A DNA stretch of 47,157 nucleotides from Akkermansia muciniphila. Its GTDB lineage: Bacteria > Verrucomicrobiota > Verrucomicrobiia > Chthoniobacterales > Chthoniobacteraceae. Position 1 is the first letter of the stretch; each line of letters begins with the position of its first letter. The stretch spans positions 1 through 47,157 of the forward strand of contig CAMCYN010000002.1 of NCBI GenBank assembly GCA_945883955.1. The letters run 5' to 3'. Below are positions 25,233 through 34,156 of this stretch, one piece after another. The notes beneath the pieces were generated by a model. It saw nothing but the letters and a program-made list of their open reading frames with translations, did no database searches and was not told where the DNA came from. The position numbers and the translations under genes are program-made.

Positions 25233-25870
25233 CGGAGAGGTTTGGTTTTGAGTTTGCGAACCAGGAGCATGCCCTGGAGGCCGAGGCCGAGTCCGGCGAA
25301 GCTCAGTGCGAGGATCGCTTTCCAGTTCCAGACCAGGGCGGTGGGACGTACCGGGAGCGCTATGGGATTGGACCCATCGCCGGCGAGTAACATTTTCCAG
25401 CCCGGCGCGACGGCCTCGGAATCCGGGCCGACGTGCCAGAAGATCACGGTTTGGGGGTTTCCTGCGGGGACTTCGAAGCGGAGGGGCGTTTCGCTGGCCC
25501 GCCAGGTCCAGGAAGCGGTGTAAAGTTCGGGTGTTTTCTCCCCGGCGGAGTGTTCGAGCGGAACGGGGGCGGGAGACTGGAAGCCGTCCCGGAGGTAGAC
25601 GGTGGGTTTACCGAGTTCGGTGATTTTCCAAGAGCGGCCGCCTGGAAGGTGTACCCGCAGGGAATCGCCGAGGGCGGCAGCGGGGTTGGGGGTGTTTTTG
25701 AGGTGGGGGTTGGCGGCCAGATCGGCGGTGATTTCGAGAGTCACCTCTGCGCTCGGGTGCAGAACCAAGCGTGCAAGCAACAGGTCACCAGAGTGCGCGA
25801 AAGCAAAAGGGGGAGCCAATACGGCTCCCCCGATAACGGTGAGGATCGAGATCTTCAGGAATCGGGTCAT
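25229..25870 (-). CDS. Exported, C-terminally anchored protein with mature N-terminal His
   Basis: A 213-residue protein of unknown family. A signal peptide ends at PPFAFA, after which the mature chain would begin HSGDLLLARLVLHP. A beta-rich periplasmic domain follows, containing several further His residues. One transmembrane helix near the C-terminus (WNWKAILALSFAGLGLGLQG) ends in a basic tail. The start at 25870 overlaps the upstream stop (ATGA), and its stop overlaps the downstream start, so it is tightly coupled to both neighbours. A histidine brace as in CopC-like copper proteins is possible but speculative. Confidence 0.65.
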   Translation of the reverse strand: MTRFLKISILTVIGGAVLAPPFAFAHSGDLLLARLVLHPSAEVTLEITADLAANPHLKNTPNPAAALGDSLRVHLPGGRSWKITELGKPTVYLRDGFQSPAPVPLEHSAGEKTPELYTASWTWRASETPLRFEVPAGNPQTVIFWHVGPDSEAVAPGWKMLLAGDGSNPIALPVRPTALVWNWKAILALSFAGLGLGLQGMLLVRKLKTKPLR

Positions 25871-27120
25871 TTCCGATTCCAACGTAACACACGTCCGAAC
25901 TTGTTCCACTCGGTCTCAAGAATATTGCCCTTGGAATCGAAAGTAATTCCATGTGGCGAGGTGACGAGATCATTGCGCCAGTCGGCCGGGGCGACTCCCG
26001 GAGTGTTGGTTTGGCCGGGGGTATCGTTGGTGCCCAGAGCGGCCACCATGGTGCCTTGCTTGTCCCAGACGGAAACGCGCCCGGCAATTTCCGCTATACA
26101 CACATAATCCCCATGGAATGAGGCGGAGCTGGGGTTGCGCAGTCCGGTGGCAATAACTCCGAGCAGCTCGCCCTCCAGACTGGCGTGCATGATACGTTTG
26201 TTACCGCGGTCACACAGGAACACACGGGCGGGTTCAAACCGGGTGTCGATGTGCACTTTGTGGCAGTTGGCCAGCTTGAAGGGCTCGACTGGACCGCCGA
26301 ACTGTTTCTTGAAGTTGCCTTTGCTATCGAAAACAAAGATCCACGAGGTTCCGTAACCGTCCACCACGTAGATATCGCCGTTGGGCGCGGCGTCGGCGCT
26401 GGTGAGTGCAAGTCCTTTGCGGGCCTCGGAACTACCTTCGGTCAGAGCTAGCTTGCCGTCTTTGGTGGCGATGGCGCTTTTGGCGATCGTCTGGGGTTTT
26501 CCTCCCACGAGTAATGTGACTTCGGTGTCGGTTTGTTCGGGATTGATCCCTTCCATCTTTTTGCCGTCTGCGAGCAGAATGGTTGCCTTCCTGGCGATAT
26601 CCGCCTTGGCGACTTTGAGGGTTTCGCCGTTTTCCTGCGTCAGCGAAATCGAATCGCCGTCGGTGATTGGAGTATGGCCGCTGATTGTTTTTCCACTCTT
26701 GAGACTCAGGGTGATGCGGTCGGCGATGGCGGCCGGGAACGAGGTCTTGGGAATCTCGAGTACAATCTGGCCGTCGAGGGTGGCTTTGATGGCTTTTTGC
26801 TGCCCGAGCACTGCGGCGAAGATGAACTCGCCATCGGCCTGTTTGCGGATGGAGAAGCCGTGGAGGGTGCCGGGGAGCGGGAGGTTGCGGAGGTGTTTGC
26901 CTTCGGGAGAGTAGACCTGCACGCCGCCCTCCTGGCCTTCGACGCTGACGTAGATTTTACCGGTGGAATCGACCTGGATTTCACCATGGCCGTTTCCGAT
27001 GGTTTCTAGGCCGGTTGGCGGAGTGATGAAATTTGGGGTAAATTCGTAGCGGACTTCGGCGTGGGCCAAAGTGGCACTCACTAAAACGGTGGCGAACAGG
27101 GCGGAAAAACGTGGGCTCAT
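25867..27120 (-). CDS. Exported NHL-type beta-propeller with a nested duplicated domain
   Basis: A 417-residue secreted protein with signal peptide (cleavage near TLAHAEV). Propeller repeats are visible on both sides: residues 45-125 (GEIQVDSTGKIYVSV, GVQVYSPEGKHLRNL) and 235-415 (DIYVVDGYGTSWIFVFDSKGNF, SPHGITFDSKGNILE). Between them, residues 134-222 hold two similar units of about 43 residues (ITLSLKSGKTISGHT...VAKADIA and ATILLADGKKMEGIN...IAKSAIA). These resemble the small beta-barrel at the C-terminus of PVC-type dehydrogenases. It is the first of three overlapping genes. Role unknown. Confidence 0.7.
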   Translation of the reverse strand: MSPRFSALFATVLVSATLAHAEVRYEFTPNFITPPTGLETIGNGHGEIQVDSTGKIYVSVEGQEGGVQVYSPEGKHLRNLPLPGTLHGFSIRKQADGEFIFAAVLGQQKAIKATLDGQIVLEIPKTSFPAAIADRITLSLKSGKTISGHTPITDGDSISLTQENGETLKVAKADIARKATILLADGKKMEGINPEQTDTEVTLLVGGKPQTIAKSAIATKDGKLALTEGSSEARKGLALTSADAAPNGDIYVVDGYGTSWIFVFDSKGNFKKQFGGPVEPFKLANCHKVHIDTRFEPARVFLCDRGNKRIMHASLEGELLGVIATGLRNPSSASFHGDYVCIAEIAGRVSVWDKQGTMVAALGTNDTPGQTNTPGVAPADWRNDLVTSPHGITFDSKGNILETEWNKFGRVLRWNRK

Positions 27121-27230
27121 AGGAAATAAAGGGGGAGGGAATACGGGTCTGCAGGGGGTTAATCAATAAGGAGGCTCGCCCTTAGTTTTAAAAGAGGTCG
27201 GGCGCCGTCCTTTGGGTTCTGGAGGAGGGA

Positions 27231-27263
27231 AAAAGAAAAGCCCGCAGGGTGAGTGCGGGCTTT
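27231..27263 (-). terminator. Terminator of infC
   Basis: AAGCCCGCA and TGCGGGCTT form a 9-bp stem with a 7-nt loop. On the minus strand the stem is followed by TTCTTTTTCCC, a T-rich tract. It lies directly after the infC stop codon, so infC ends here and is not joined to downstream ribosomal-protein genes. Confidence 0.85.
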
Positions 27264-27268
27264 GCGTT

Positions 27269-27913
27269 TTACTCTTTGGAGTCGTCTTCGTCGTCCTCCT
27301 CGTCCTTGTCCAGACCGGGATCTTCCGGAAGGGGCAGGGATTTATCGAAGCGCCGTTTACGTTTGCCGACGGGAAGTGGTGCGAGGGTCATCGTGACAGC
27401 CTTGCCCATGAGTCTGGGGGGTTGTTCCACGTTGGCCATCAGCGAAAGATCTTCGGCGATGCGTTTCATCAGGATCATGCCCAGTTCCTTGTGGGCATTT
27501 TCACGGCCCCGGAACTGCAACTGCACACGGACCTTGTTGCTCTTGTCGAGGAACTCCTCGCCGTGTCGCAACTTGGTTTCGTAGTCGTTTGAGCTGATGT
27601 TCACGCGGAACTTGATTTCCTTCAGCTTGCTCGTGGCGTTCTTCTTATCTTTGTCGTGTTTGGAAATTTCATATTTGAATTTCCCAAAATCGACAATTCG
27701 ACACACGGGCGGATTGGCCGTCGCAGCCACCTCTACAAGGTCAAGGCCTGCCTGAGCGGCCGCACGGAGGGCGTCCTGAATTTTCATGACCCCAAGCTGT
27801 TCGCCGGAGGAGGCTACAATCACGCGCACCTCGCGGGCGCGGATTCTCTGATTCACTCGATACTGCTGGATGATAGATTGGAACAGGTAAGGGACCGGCT
27901 CCGGGGAGCTCAC
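27269..27913 (-). CDS. infC: Translation initiation factor IF-3
   Basis: IF-3 binds the 30S subunit and proofreads initiator tRNA and start codon. The 214-residue protein has the N-terminal domain (RVNQRIRAREVRVIVASSGEQLGVM, then DLVEVAATANPPVCRIVDFGKFKYE) and the C-terminal domain (KEIKFRVNISSNDYETKLRHGEEFL, then KVRVQLQFRGRENAHKELG). A tail of about 30 residues ends in a run of Asp and Glu. The only good start is GTG at 27913; upstream in-frame codons offer no ATG. The rpmI and rplT genes that usually follow are absent. Confidence 0.95.
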   Translation of the reverse strand: MSSPEPVPYLFQSIIQQYRVNQRIRAREVRVIVASSGEQLGVMKIQDALRAAAQAGLDLVEVAATANPPVCRIVDFGKFKYEISKHDKDKKNATSKLKEIKFRVNISSNDYETKLRHGEEFLDKSNKVRVQLQFRGRENAHKELGMILMKRIAEDLSLMANVEQPPRLMGKAVTMTLAPLPVGKRKRRFDKSLPLPEDPGLDKDEEDDEDDSKE

Positions 27914-28170
27914 GGACGGGCCCTGGTTATTCTGGGTCGCAGTTCGGCTCCCTGTGCGAGTTAACGCGGCCAGGACGCCGGCTCGAAGACCATCCGGCTG
28001 CGTTCCCGGACGGCAGAAACTCCCTTTGCAAGGAATCCCACAAGAGTGCGCGTACGCCTGATGCGCATTAGGAGCAAGTTGAAAATGACAGCACGCCCCC
28101 GGTTTTAGTTTTTATCCCTATCCCAGATTCCTCTCCTTCCCTAAGCTCCGTCTAGGGTAATCTTGCCCCT

Positions 28171-31100
28171 ATGCAGGTTTCCCCCGTTCTTTCGTCCGCG
28201 CTGCTTCTGTTGGGATTGGCTTCAGTGACCCTCGCCGAGCCTCTCCCCAAATCCAAGCCTGCCACGCCCAAACTGCTGCCTCCCCCCGATCAGATACTCA
28301 AAGGCGCCGCCATCGCTCCGGGGTTGAAAATCGATCTCTGGGCCGCTGAACCGCTCCTCTCCAATCCCGTCGCCTTCGCCTTTGACGGACAGGGCCGCGC
28401 CTGGGTGGCTGAAACCAACCGGCGCAAGTCCTCCATGCTCGATATCCGCAGTTTCTTACGCTGGATTCCCGACAGCCTGGCTTTTCGCTCCGTGGAGGAT
28501 CGGATCGCATTTCTCAAAAAAGTCCTCCCCGAAGGCGATCCAAACGGCCCCAAAGGCATGCGCGACCTCAACGGCGACGGAGCGGTCGACTGGCATGATC
28601 TGGAGGTCGAATCCGAAGCCGTCCGCCTGGTCGAGGACTCCAAAGGTAGCGGTGTAGCCGACACCGCCCGGATCGTCGCCCAAGGCTTTGCCTCGCTTGG
28701 AACGGGTATAGGCGCTGGAATTGTCACCCGAAACGGCGAAGCCTGGTATGTTTGCGCCCCGGACGTCTGGCGTTTGCGCGAAGACGGCACCCGGGAGCCG
28801 ATCCTGCACGGGCTCGGGGTTCATATCGCCTACAGCGGGCACGATTGCCATGGCGCAAAGCTGGGCCCGGATGGTCGCCTGTATTTCAGCGTCGCGGATT
28901 GCAGTGCCCGGATCGAGGTGGCTGGACGGGTTCTGGCGCCTCCGGCTTGTGGAGCGGTTTTCCGCTGCTGGCCCGACGGCTCGGAGCCTGAGCTGTACGC
29001 AATCGGTCTTAGAAATCCGCAGTCCCTCGTTTTTAACGAATTGGGCGACCTTTTTACCGGGGATAATAACGCAGATGGTGGAGACAAGGCGCGCTGGATC
29101 CATGTGGTCGAGGGGGCCGATTATGGCTGGCGGATCGGGTATCAATTCCTCAAGACCCCCAAGCTCGGCGTCTGGAACTCCGAAGGGCTCTGGACCATGG
29201 AATCCGCCCAAAGCGCTCCGGCTATCCTGCCGCCGGTGACTTATATCGGACACGGCCCGGCCGGGGTGGCGTACTATCCGGGCACCGGAATGCCCAAGGA
29301 GTATGAGGGGGCGTTTTTTATGGCGGATTTCCCCGGAGGCGTTCGCAGCCTCAAGCTCGAACCGCAGGGTGCCTCGTACCGGGCGCTGCTGCCGGCCCAA
29401 GTGTTGATGGACAATTCCTCCAAACAAATGGAGGGCAAGCTGGCCTGGAACCTCAACGTGCCCGATATCGCCTTCGGTCCCGGCGGCGGTCTCTATCTGC
29501 TGGACTGCATCGACTGGATTCCCGGCTACGACAAATTTAACAAGGGACGCATCTTCCGGGTGCACTCCGAAGCGGCCGATGCCGACCCGATCGTGGCTGA
29601 AACCCGCGCCATTTTGGCGGAGGGTTTCTCGGCCCGGCCCGTCGAAGCCCTTGCACAGTTCCTGGCTCATCCCGACATCCGGGTCCGTACCGAGGCCCAG
29701 TGGACGCTGGCCGAACGCGGTCCGGACGGACTGGTCGCCTTCGAGTGGGTGCTAAAGAAAATGTCCGGCCTTGCCCGGGTGCACTCCGTGTGGGGGATCG
29801 GGCAATTGGCGCGAAAATCGCCTGCGGCCGTGGAGCGGTTGCGCAAGTTGTTGAAGGATTCCGATGCCGAAGTCCGCGCACAGGTTTGTAAGGTGCTCGG
29901 AGAAAACGGATCCGACGCAGACGCACCCCGGATCGCGGCCATGTTGGAGGATGACGCGCCCCGGGTCCGCTTTTTCGCGATTCAGGCACTGCGCCGGCTC
30001 GGCTCGGAGGCGCAGGTGCCGGTGCTGCTCAAGACGCAGGAGGGGGAGGATCAAAAGGATCCTTTCCTTCGCAATGCGGCTCTCAAAACCCTCTCCGTAT
30101 TGGCTAAACCCGAGACTTTAAGCGGGCTGCAGTCCCATCCTTCGACCTCCGTCCGTTTGGCGGCGGTGCTGGCGCTGCGGCTTCAGTCGGCACCGGGAGT
30201 GTCGGTTTTTCTACAGGACACCGCGCCCGAGGTGCGCCTCGAGGCGGCCCGTGCCATTTACGATGCGCCGGGGGAATCGGAATTGCCGGCGCTGGCCGCC
30301 TTCGAACCGAGTTCGGGCGAATCGACCGCGTTGGTTCAGCGAATCCAGGCGGCGCGCCATCGTCTGGGGGGGAAGGCGAATGCGGAGCGTTTATTGGGTG
30401 AGGCCATGGATCGTTCCCTTTCCGAGTCCGCCCGGATCCAGGCTCTGGTGTTTCTACGGCAGTGGAAGCCGGAGGACGGGCGGGATGTTTTCCTGGGGCG
30501 GTGGTGGCCGATTGCCGAAAGCCGGGATGCCGAGCCGGTACAGGCGCTTTTGAGCGAGCACATGCCCGAATTATTGCAGGATGAACTTGCGGCGGTACGT
30601 CTGACGGCGGTGGAGATGGTGGGGGCGTTTAGGGTGAAGGCCGTTTTGCCTCTGGTCGAAAAGGTAGTTCGCGACCGGAAATCTTCGGGGGCGCTTCGGG
30701 CAGCGGCGCTGGTGGCACTGTCGGAGATTCAGACGGAAGGTTTCGGGGAAACGCTGGAGGCTGTTTTACGGGAAAACGACAGGACCCTTCTGGAGGCAGC
30801 CAAAAAGCTGCTCGGCAAATTGTCCCCGACCAAGGCCAGTCTGTTGTGCGGGCAGTTGCTCGATTCAGGTAATCTCTCGGATGGACAAAGCGCCCTGCCG
30901 ACTCTGGTTCAGCTTAAAACCCCCGAGGGAGACGCGATTCTGGAGCGTTGGATGGACAAACTCAAAGCCGACAAGGTCGCTCCGGGTCTAGTTTTGGATC
31001 TGCTGGAAGCGGCCGCCAAACGCGGGACACCAGCCTTAAAAACAAGGCTGCTCGAATTTAACAAAGCCCGCCGTTCGGGGGATAAACTCGCCGAATACCG

Positions 31101-31554
31101 CGAATGTCTCGAAGGCGGTAACGCCAAGGCCGGTCTGGAAGTGTTCCGGGAGAAGGATGAGGTCGGTTGTTACCGGTGTCATAAGGCGGCGGGAAATGGC
31201 GGGGATGTCGGCCCGAATATGGATGGCATCGGGGCCCGTTACTCCCGGGAGTATCTGCTGCGGGCCATTGTTTATCCCAACGCCGATTATGCCCCGGGTT
31301 TTGAGAACCTGCTCGTCACCGTCAAAGACGGCTCGCTGGTCGCCGGAATGCTGGAGTCGGAGAGGGCCGGGAAATTGGTTTTGACGATGCTTGGCACGGC
31401 GCAACAACAGGAAATCCCACTGGAGAATGTCGTAAAACGCGACCGGTTGCCGTCCCCGATGCCGGAGGGGTTAGCGGCTTTGTTAACCAAACGCGAATTA
31501 CGGGACGTCGTGGAGTTTCTCTTTCGCCAGAAAGGAGCCCCCAGGACCGAGTGA
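28171..31554 (+). CDS. PVC-type secreted dehydrogenase with HEAT repeats and haem c domain
   Basis: A large exported protein (1127 residues) of a type peculiar to Planctomycetes and Verrucomicrobia. The signal peptide ends near VTLAEPL. Residues 40-465 form a glucose/sorbosone-dehydrogenase-like propeller (AFDGQGRAWVAETN, DGRLYFSVAD, LFTGDNNADGGDKARW, YGWRIGYQF). Residues about 480-970 are HEAT-like repeats. A cytochrome c motif CYRCH sits at Cys1000-His1004. The C-terminal barrel is NLLVTVKDGSLVAGMLE. It is thought to oxidise a sugar or alcohol and pass electrons to the haem. Substrate unknown. Confidence 0.9.
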   Translation: MQVSPVLSSALLLLGLASVTLAEPLPKSKPATPKLLPPPDQILKGAAIAPGLKIDLWAAEPLLSNPVAFAFDGQGRAWVAETNRRKSSMLDIRSFLRWIPDSLAFRSVEDRIAFLKKVLPEGDPNGPKGMRDLNGDGAVDWHDLEVESEAVRLVEDSKGSGVADTARIVAQGFASLGTGIGAGIVTRNGEAWYVCAPDVWRLREDGTREPILHGLGVHIAYSGHDCHGAKLGPDGRLYFSVADCSARIEVAGRVLAPPACGAVFRCWPDGSEPELYAIGLRNPQSLVFNELGDLFTGDNNADGGDKARWIHVVEGADYGWRIGYQFLKTPKLGVWNSEGLWTMESAQSAPAILPPVTYIGHGPAGVAYYPGTGMPKEYEGAFFMADFPGGVRSLKLEPQGASYRALLPAQVLMDNSSKQMEGKLAWNLNVPDIAFGPGGGLYLLDCIDWIPGYDKFNKGRIFRVHSEAADADPIVAETRAILAEGFSARPVEALAQFLAHPDIRVRTEAQWTLAERGPDGLVAFEWVLKKMSGLARVHSVWGIGQLARKSPAAVERLRKLLKDSDAEVRAQVCKVLGENGSDADAPRIAAMLEDDAPRVRFFAIQALRRLGSEAQVPVLLKTQEGEDQKDPFLRNAALKTLSVLAKPETLSGLQSHPSTSVRLAAVLALRLQSAPGVSVFLQDTAPEVRLEAARAIYDAPGESELPALAAFEPSSGESTALVQRIQAARHRLGGKANAERLLGEAMDRSLSESARIQALVFLRQWKPEDGRDVFLGRWWPIAESRDAEPVQALLSEHMPELLQDELAAVRLTAVEMVGAFRVKAVLPLVEKVVRDRKSSGALRAAALVALSEIQTEGFGETLEAVLRENDRTLLEAAKKLLGKLSPTKASLLCGQLLDSGNLSDGQSALPTLVQLKTPEGDAILERWMDKLKADKVAPGLVLDLLEAAAKRGTPALKTRLLEFNKARRSGDKLAEYRECLEGGNAKAGLEVFREKDEVGCYRCHKAAGNGGDVGPNMDGIGARYSREYLLRAIVYPNADYAPGFENLLVTVKDGSLVAGMLESERAGKLVLTMLGTAQQQEIPLENVVKRDRLPSPMPEGLAALLTKRELRDVVEFLFRQKGAPRTE

Positions 31555-31755
31555 GGAGCCAGAAGGGCGGCAGGCGAAACTTCGGAGGCCGGTAGTGTGC
31601 TGCAAGCGGTTGGCTTTGTTTGTGGTCGAGGAAAGTCTGGTTTCCGAAGGTCGGGGTGCCAGCCTGGGCGAGGCGGGGTAAGAGAAAATAAATCCCGGCC
31701 CCATTCAGCCGTGTTCTTGAAATCTGTCTTCGCTAGAATCATCGTGTCCACCCCG

Positions 31756-32145
31756 ATGCAACTGACCCTCCTGAAGTCGAAAATTCACCGAGCCGCAGTC
31801 ACTGGCGCCAGCCTTCATTACGAAGGCAGCCTGACCATAGCGTGTGACCTGGCCGAACGGGTCGGGTTGTTACCCTATGAGAAGATCCTTGTAGGCAATA
31901 TGGCCAACGGCGCCCGGTTCGAAACCTACGTCATTTACGGAGAGCGGGGCACTGGCGCGATCCAGTTGAACGGCGCGACCGCACACCTCGGCAAAATCGG
32001 GGACCGGCTCACGATTATGAATTTTGCGCAGTTTACGCCGGAAGAAGCCGTCGGACATCGTCCGCGGGTGATTCTGGTGAACGAGAAAAACGAGGTTTTG
32101 AGCACCGAAAAGGTGATCCCGGAATACCGGGACTCGACCCGCTAG
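31756..32145 (+). CDS. panD: Aspartate 1-decarboxylase
   Basis: Makes beta-alanine for pantothenate and CoA. The 129-residue proenzyme begins MQLTLLKSKIHRAAVTGASLHYEGS. Self-cleavage would occur at the Gly-Ser bond in YEGS, leaving the pyruvoyl group on the serine. Also seen are RFETYVIYGERGTGAIQLNGATAHLGKIGD and MNFAQFTPEEA, all typical. The start at 31756 matches the family; an in-frame ATG far upstream (31597) would add a non-homologous extension. It has no Shine-Dalgarno. Other pan genes are not in the window. Confidence 0.95.
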   Translation: MQLTLLKSKIHRAAVTGASLHYEGSLTIACDLAERVGLLPYEKILVGNMANGARFETYVIYGERGTGAIQLNGATAHLGKIGDRLTIMNFAQFTPEEAVGHRPRVILVNEKNEVLSTEKVIPEYRDSTR

Positions 32146-32307
32146 GAGGGCGGCGGAGGCTCGCGCGGGAGAAAAGCCTTTATTTTGCTGGATAATAATA
32201 CGCGTACGTACCATTGTCGTTTGCGTTTCCCTGCGTCCGCGCTCGCTTTTGTGTGCTGTGCGCTCTTGGTTCCTGTTTGTTCCTGACTCGTTTAACTCCT
32301 TCTTCTT

Positions 32308-32865
32308 ATGCCTCCTTCTGATGCTCCTGCCCAAGCTGGGATGACCTGGCTCGCCTTCGCAATGCTCACCGTGGTCAGTTGGGGCGTCTACGGCGTCTTC
32401 CTCCACAACGGCCAGATCCAGATGCAGGACGCCGTTCATGGCCGCTACAAGGCTTTCCTTTTTGTGGGGATCGCCTACTTCCTCGTCGCTGTACTCGCTC
32501 CGCTTTTTATGCTCGTGAGCAGTGGTGCGGACTGGAAATACCCGTCTGGTGGTATGGCCTGGTCGCTGGTGGCGGGGATCGTCGGAGCGATTGGGGCGTT
32601 TGGAGTCCTGCTCGCTTTCGGCGCGAAGGGTTCACCTTCGGTGGTTATGGCGATTGTTTTTTCTGGGGCGCCCGTAGTCAATGCGGTCGTCTCGCTCCTG
32701 ATGCATCCTCCTACGGGCGGCGTCGCTTCCATTAAACCCGGGTTTTGGCTCGGCCTGGTTTTAGCCGCAGTGGGCGGATGTCTGGTGACCTTCTTTAAAC
32801 CCGCTCCCGGAAAACCTCCCATCAAGCCGGTGGCGCAGGTTCAGCCCTTGCCTCCCCAGCAATAG
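32308..32865 (+). CDS. Small DMT/EamA-like membrane protein
   Basis: A 185-residue protein with about five hydrophobic helices (WLAFAMLTVVSWGVYGVFL; YKAFLFVGIAYFLVAVLAPLF; AWSLVAGIVGAIGAFGVLLAF; VVMAIVFSGAPVVNAVVSLL; PGFWLGLVLAAVGGCLVTFF) and a Pro-rich C-terminal tail. The helix pattern and the glycines at the end of each helix resemble half of a drug/metabolite transporter of the EamA type, which would need to dimerise. The substrate is unknown. It stands alone, with panD upstream and a ligase 50 nt downstream. Confidence 0.7.
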   Translation: MPPSDAPAQAGMTWLAFAMLTVVSWGVYGVFLHNGQIQMQDAVHGRYKAFLFVGIAYFLVAVLAPLFMLVSSGADWKYPSGGMAWSLVAGIVGAIGAFGVLLAFGAKGSPSVVMAIVFSGAPVVNAVVSLLMHPPTGGVASIKPGFWLGLVLAAVGGCLVTFFKPAPGKPPIKPVAQVQPLPPQQ

Positions 32866-32917
32866 GTGGGGGGGGCCCCCTGGGACTGGTTCCTTTGAAC
32901 CCCCGCACTTTGTGTCC

Positions 32918-34156
32918 ATGAGCGGAACCGTGCAGATGGAACAGTGGCGCCGTCTTCAGCCACTGCTCTTGGAGGTTATCGAGAAGAACCCCTTCCAGCG
33001 GCAGCGTTTTGAGGCCATCGGTGGCTGTCCGGTTTCTCTTGAAGATTACGTGGCCCGGGTGCCGCTGTGTCTCAAAAGCCAGCTTTCGGCCGACCAGACC
33101 ACCTGGGGTCCCTATGGCACCAACCTGACCGAGCCCCTGGAGCGCTACGTCCACTTTTGCCAAACCAGCGGCACGACGGCGAGGCCGCTGGCGGTGCTGG
33201 ATACGGCGGAGAGTTGGGAATGGCTTCTGGAAAACTGGCAGCGTGGTTATGCAATGGCCGGAGTTAGGCCGGGGATGTCCGCGTATTTCGCCTTTTCGTT
33301 CGGTCCATTTCTAGGGTTTTGGACGGCGTTTGAAGCGGGAAAACGGATGGGGCTTCGGTGTTTGCCCGGTGGGGGATTAGGCAGTGTGGCCCGGTTACAT
33401 GCGCTTCTGCATTACCAGGCCGAGGTGCTTTGTTGTACGCCTACGTATGCGTTGCATCTGGCCGGCGTGGCCCGAGCCGAAGGCGTCTCTCTGGAGGGCT
33501 CGGCTGTGCGCCGTATCCTCGTCGCGGGCGAACCAGGCGGAAGCCTACCAGCCGTCCGCGAACAGTTGGCGCTCGCCTGGCCGGGGGCTCAGGTAATCGA
33601 TCACTACGGCATGACCGAAGTCGGACCGGTAGCTTTTGCCGAACAGGGCCGACCTGATGCGTTGCGTGTCCTCGAAGAACGTTATTTTGCCGAGGTACTC
33701 GATCCCCAAACGGCCCGGCCAGTGGCGGAGGGCGAGATCGGAGAATTGGTGCTGACTCCGTTGGGGCGCGCGGCCTGGCCGTTGTTTCGTTACCGGACTG
33801 GAGATCTGGTGCGTGTCGGGCGTCGCAACGGCGCTCTGGAATTACTCGGAGGAATCCTGGGGCGGGCCGACGACATGATTATTGTGCGTGGGGTGAATCT
33901 TTACCCCGGAGCGGTCGAGCAAGTCGTGCGTTCGTTGCCGGATATCCTCGAATACCGCGTGCGTGTGGAACGGCGTGGGGTCATGGCCGAGGTGGCCGTG
34001 GAGATTGAGAGTGGGGGCGTGGTGGGAGCTGCGCTCGAACTTGAAAAGGCTTTTGAAAAAGCGTTTTCACTCCGGATTCCTGTCGCAGAAGTGCCGGCGG
34101 GAACCCTGCCCCGGTTTGAGCTCAAGGCCGGGCGCTGGGTAGTGGCTTGCGCCTAA
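32918..34156 (+). CDS. PaaK-like AMP-forming acyl-CoA ligase
   Basis: Adenylate-forming enzyme of 412 residues, resembling phenylacetate-CoA ligase. The ATP motif is FCQTSGTTARPLAV; the A5-like motif DHYGMTEVGPVAF is present. Later motifs FRYRTGDLVRVG and GRADDMIIVRGVNLYPGAVEQV fit the family, and the C-terminal subdomain is present. Start: ATG at 32918, or GTG two codons earlier. The gene overlaps the convergent EVE gene by 4 nt at the 3' end. Without other phenylacetate genes the substrate is open; aryl or fatty acids are possible. Confidence 0.85.
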   Translation: MSGTVQMEQWRRLQPLLLEVIEKNPFQRQRFEAIGGCPVSLEDYVARVPLCLKSQLSADQTTWGPYGTNLTEPLERYVHFCQTSGTTARPLAVLDTAESWEWLLENWQRGYAMAGVRPGMSAYFAFSFGPFLGFWTAFEAGKRMGLRCLPGGGLGSVARLHALLHYQAEVLCCTPTYALHLAGVARAEGVSLEGSAVRRILVAGEPGGSLPAVREQLALAWPGAQVIDHYGMTEVGPVAFAEQGRPDALRVLEERYFAEVLDPQTARPVAEGEIGELVLTPLGRAAWPLFRYRTGDLVRVGRRNGALELLGGILGRADDMIIVRGVNLYPGAVEQVVRSLPDILEYRVRVERRGVMAEVAVEIESGGVVGAALELEKAFEKAFSLRIPVAEVPAGTLPRFELKAGRWVVACA

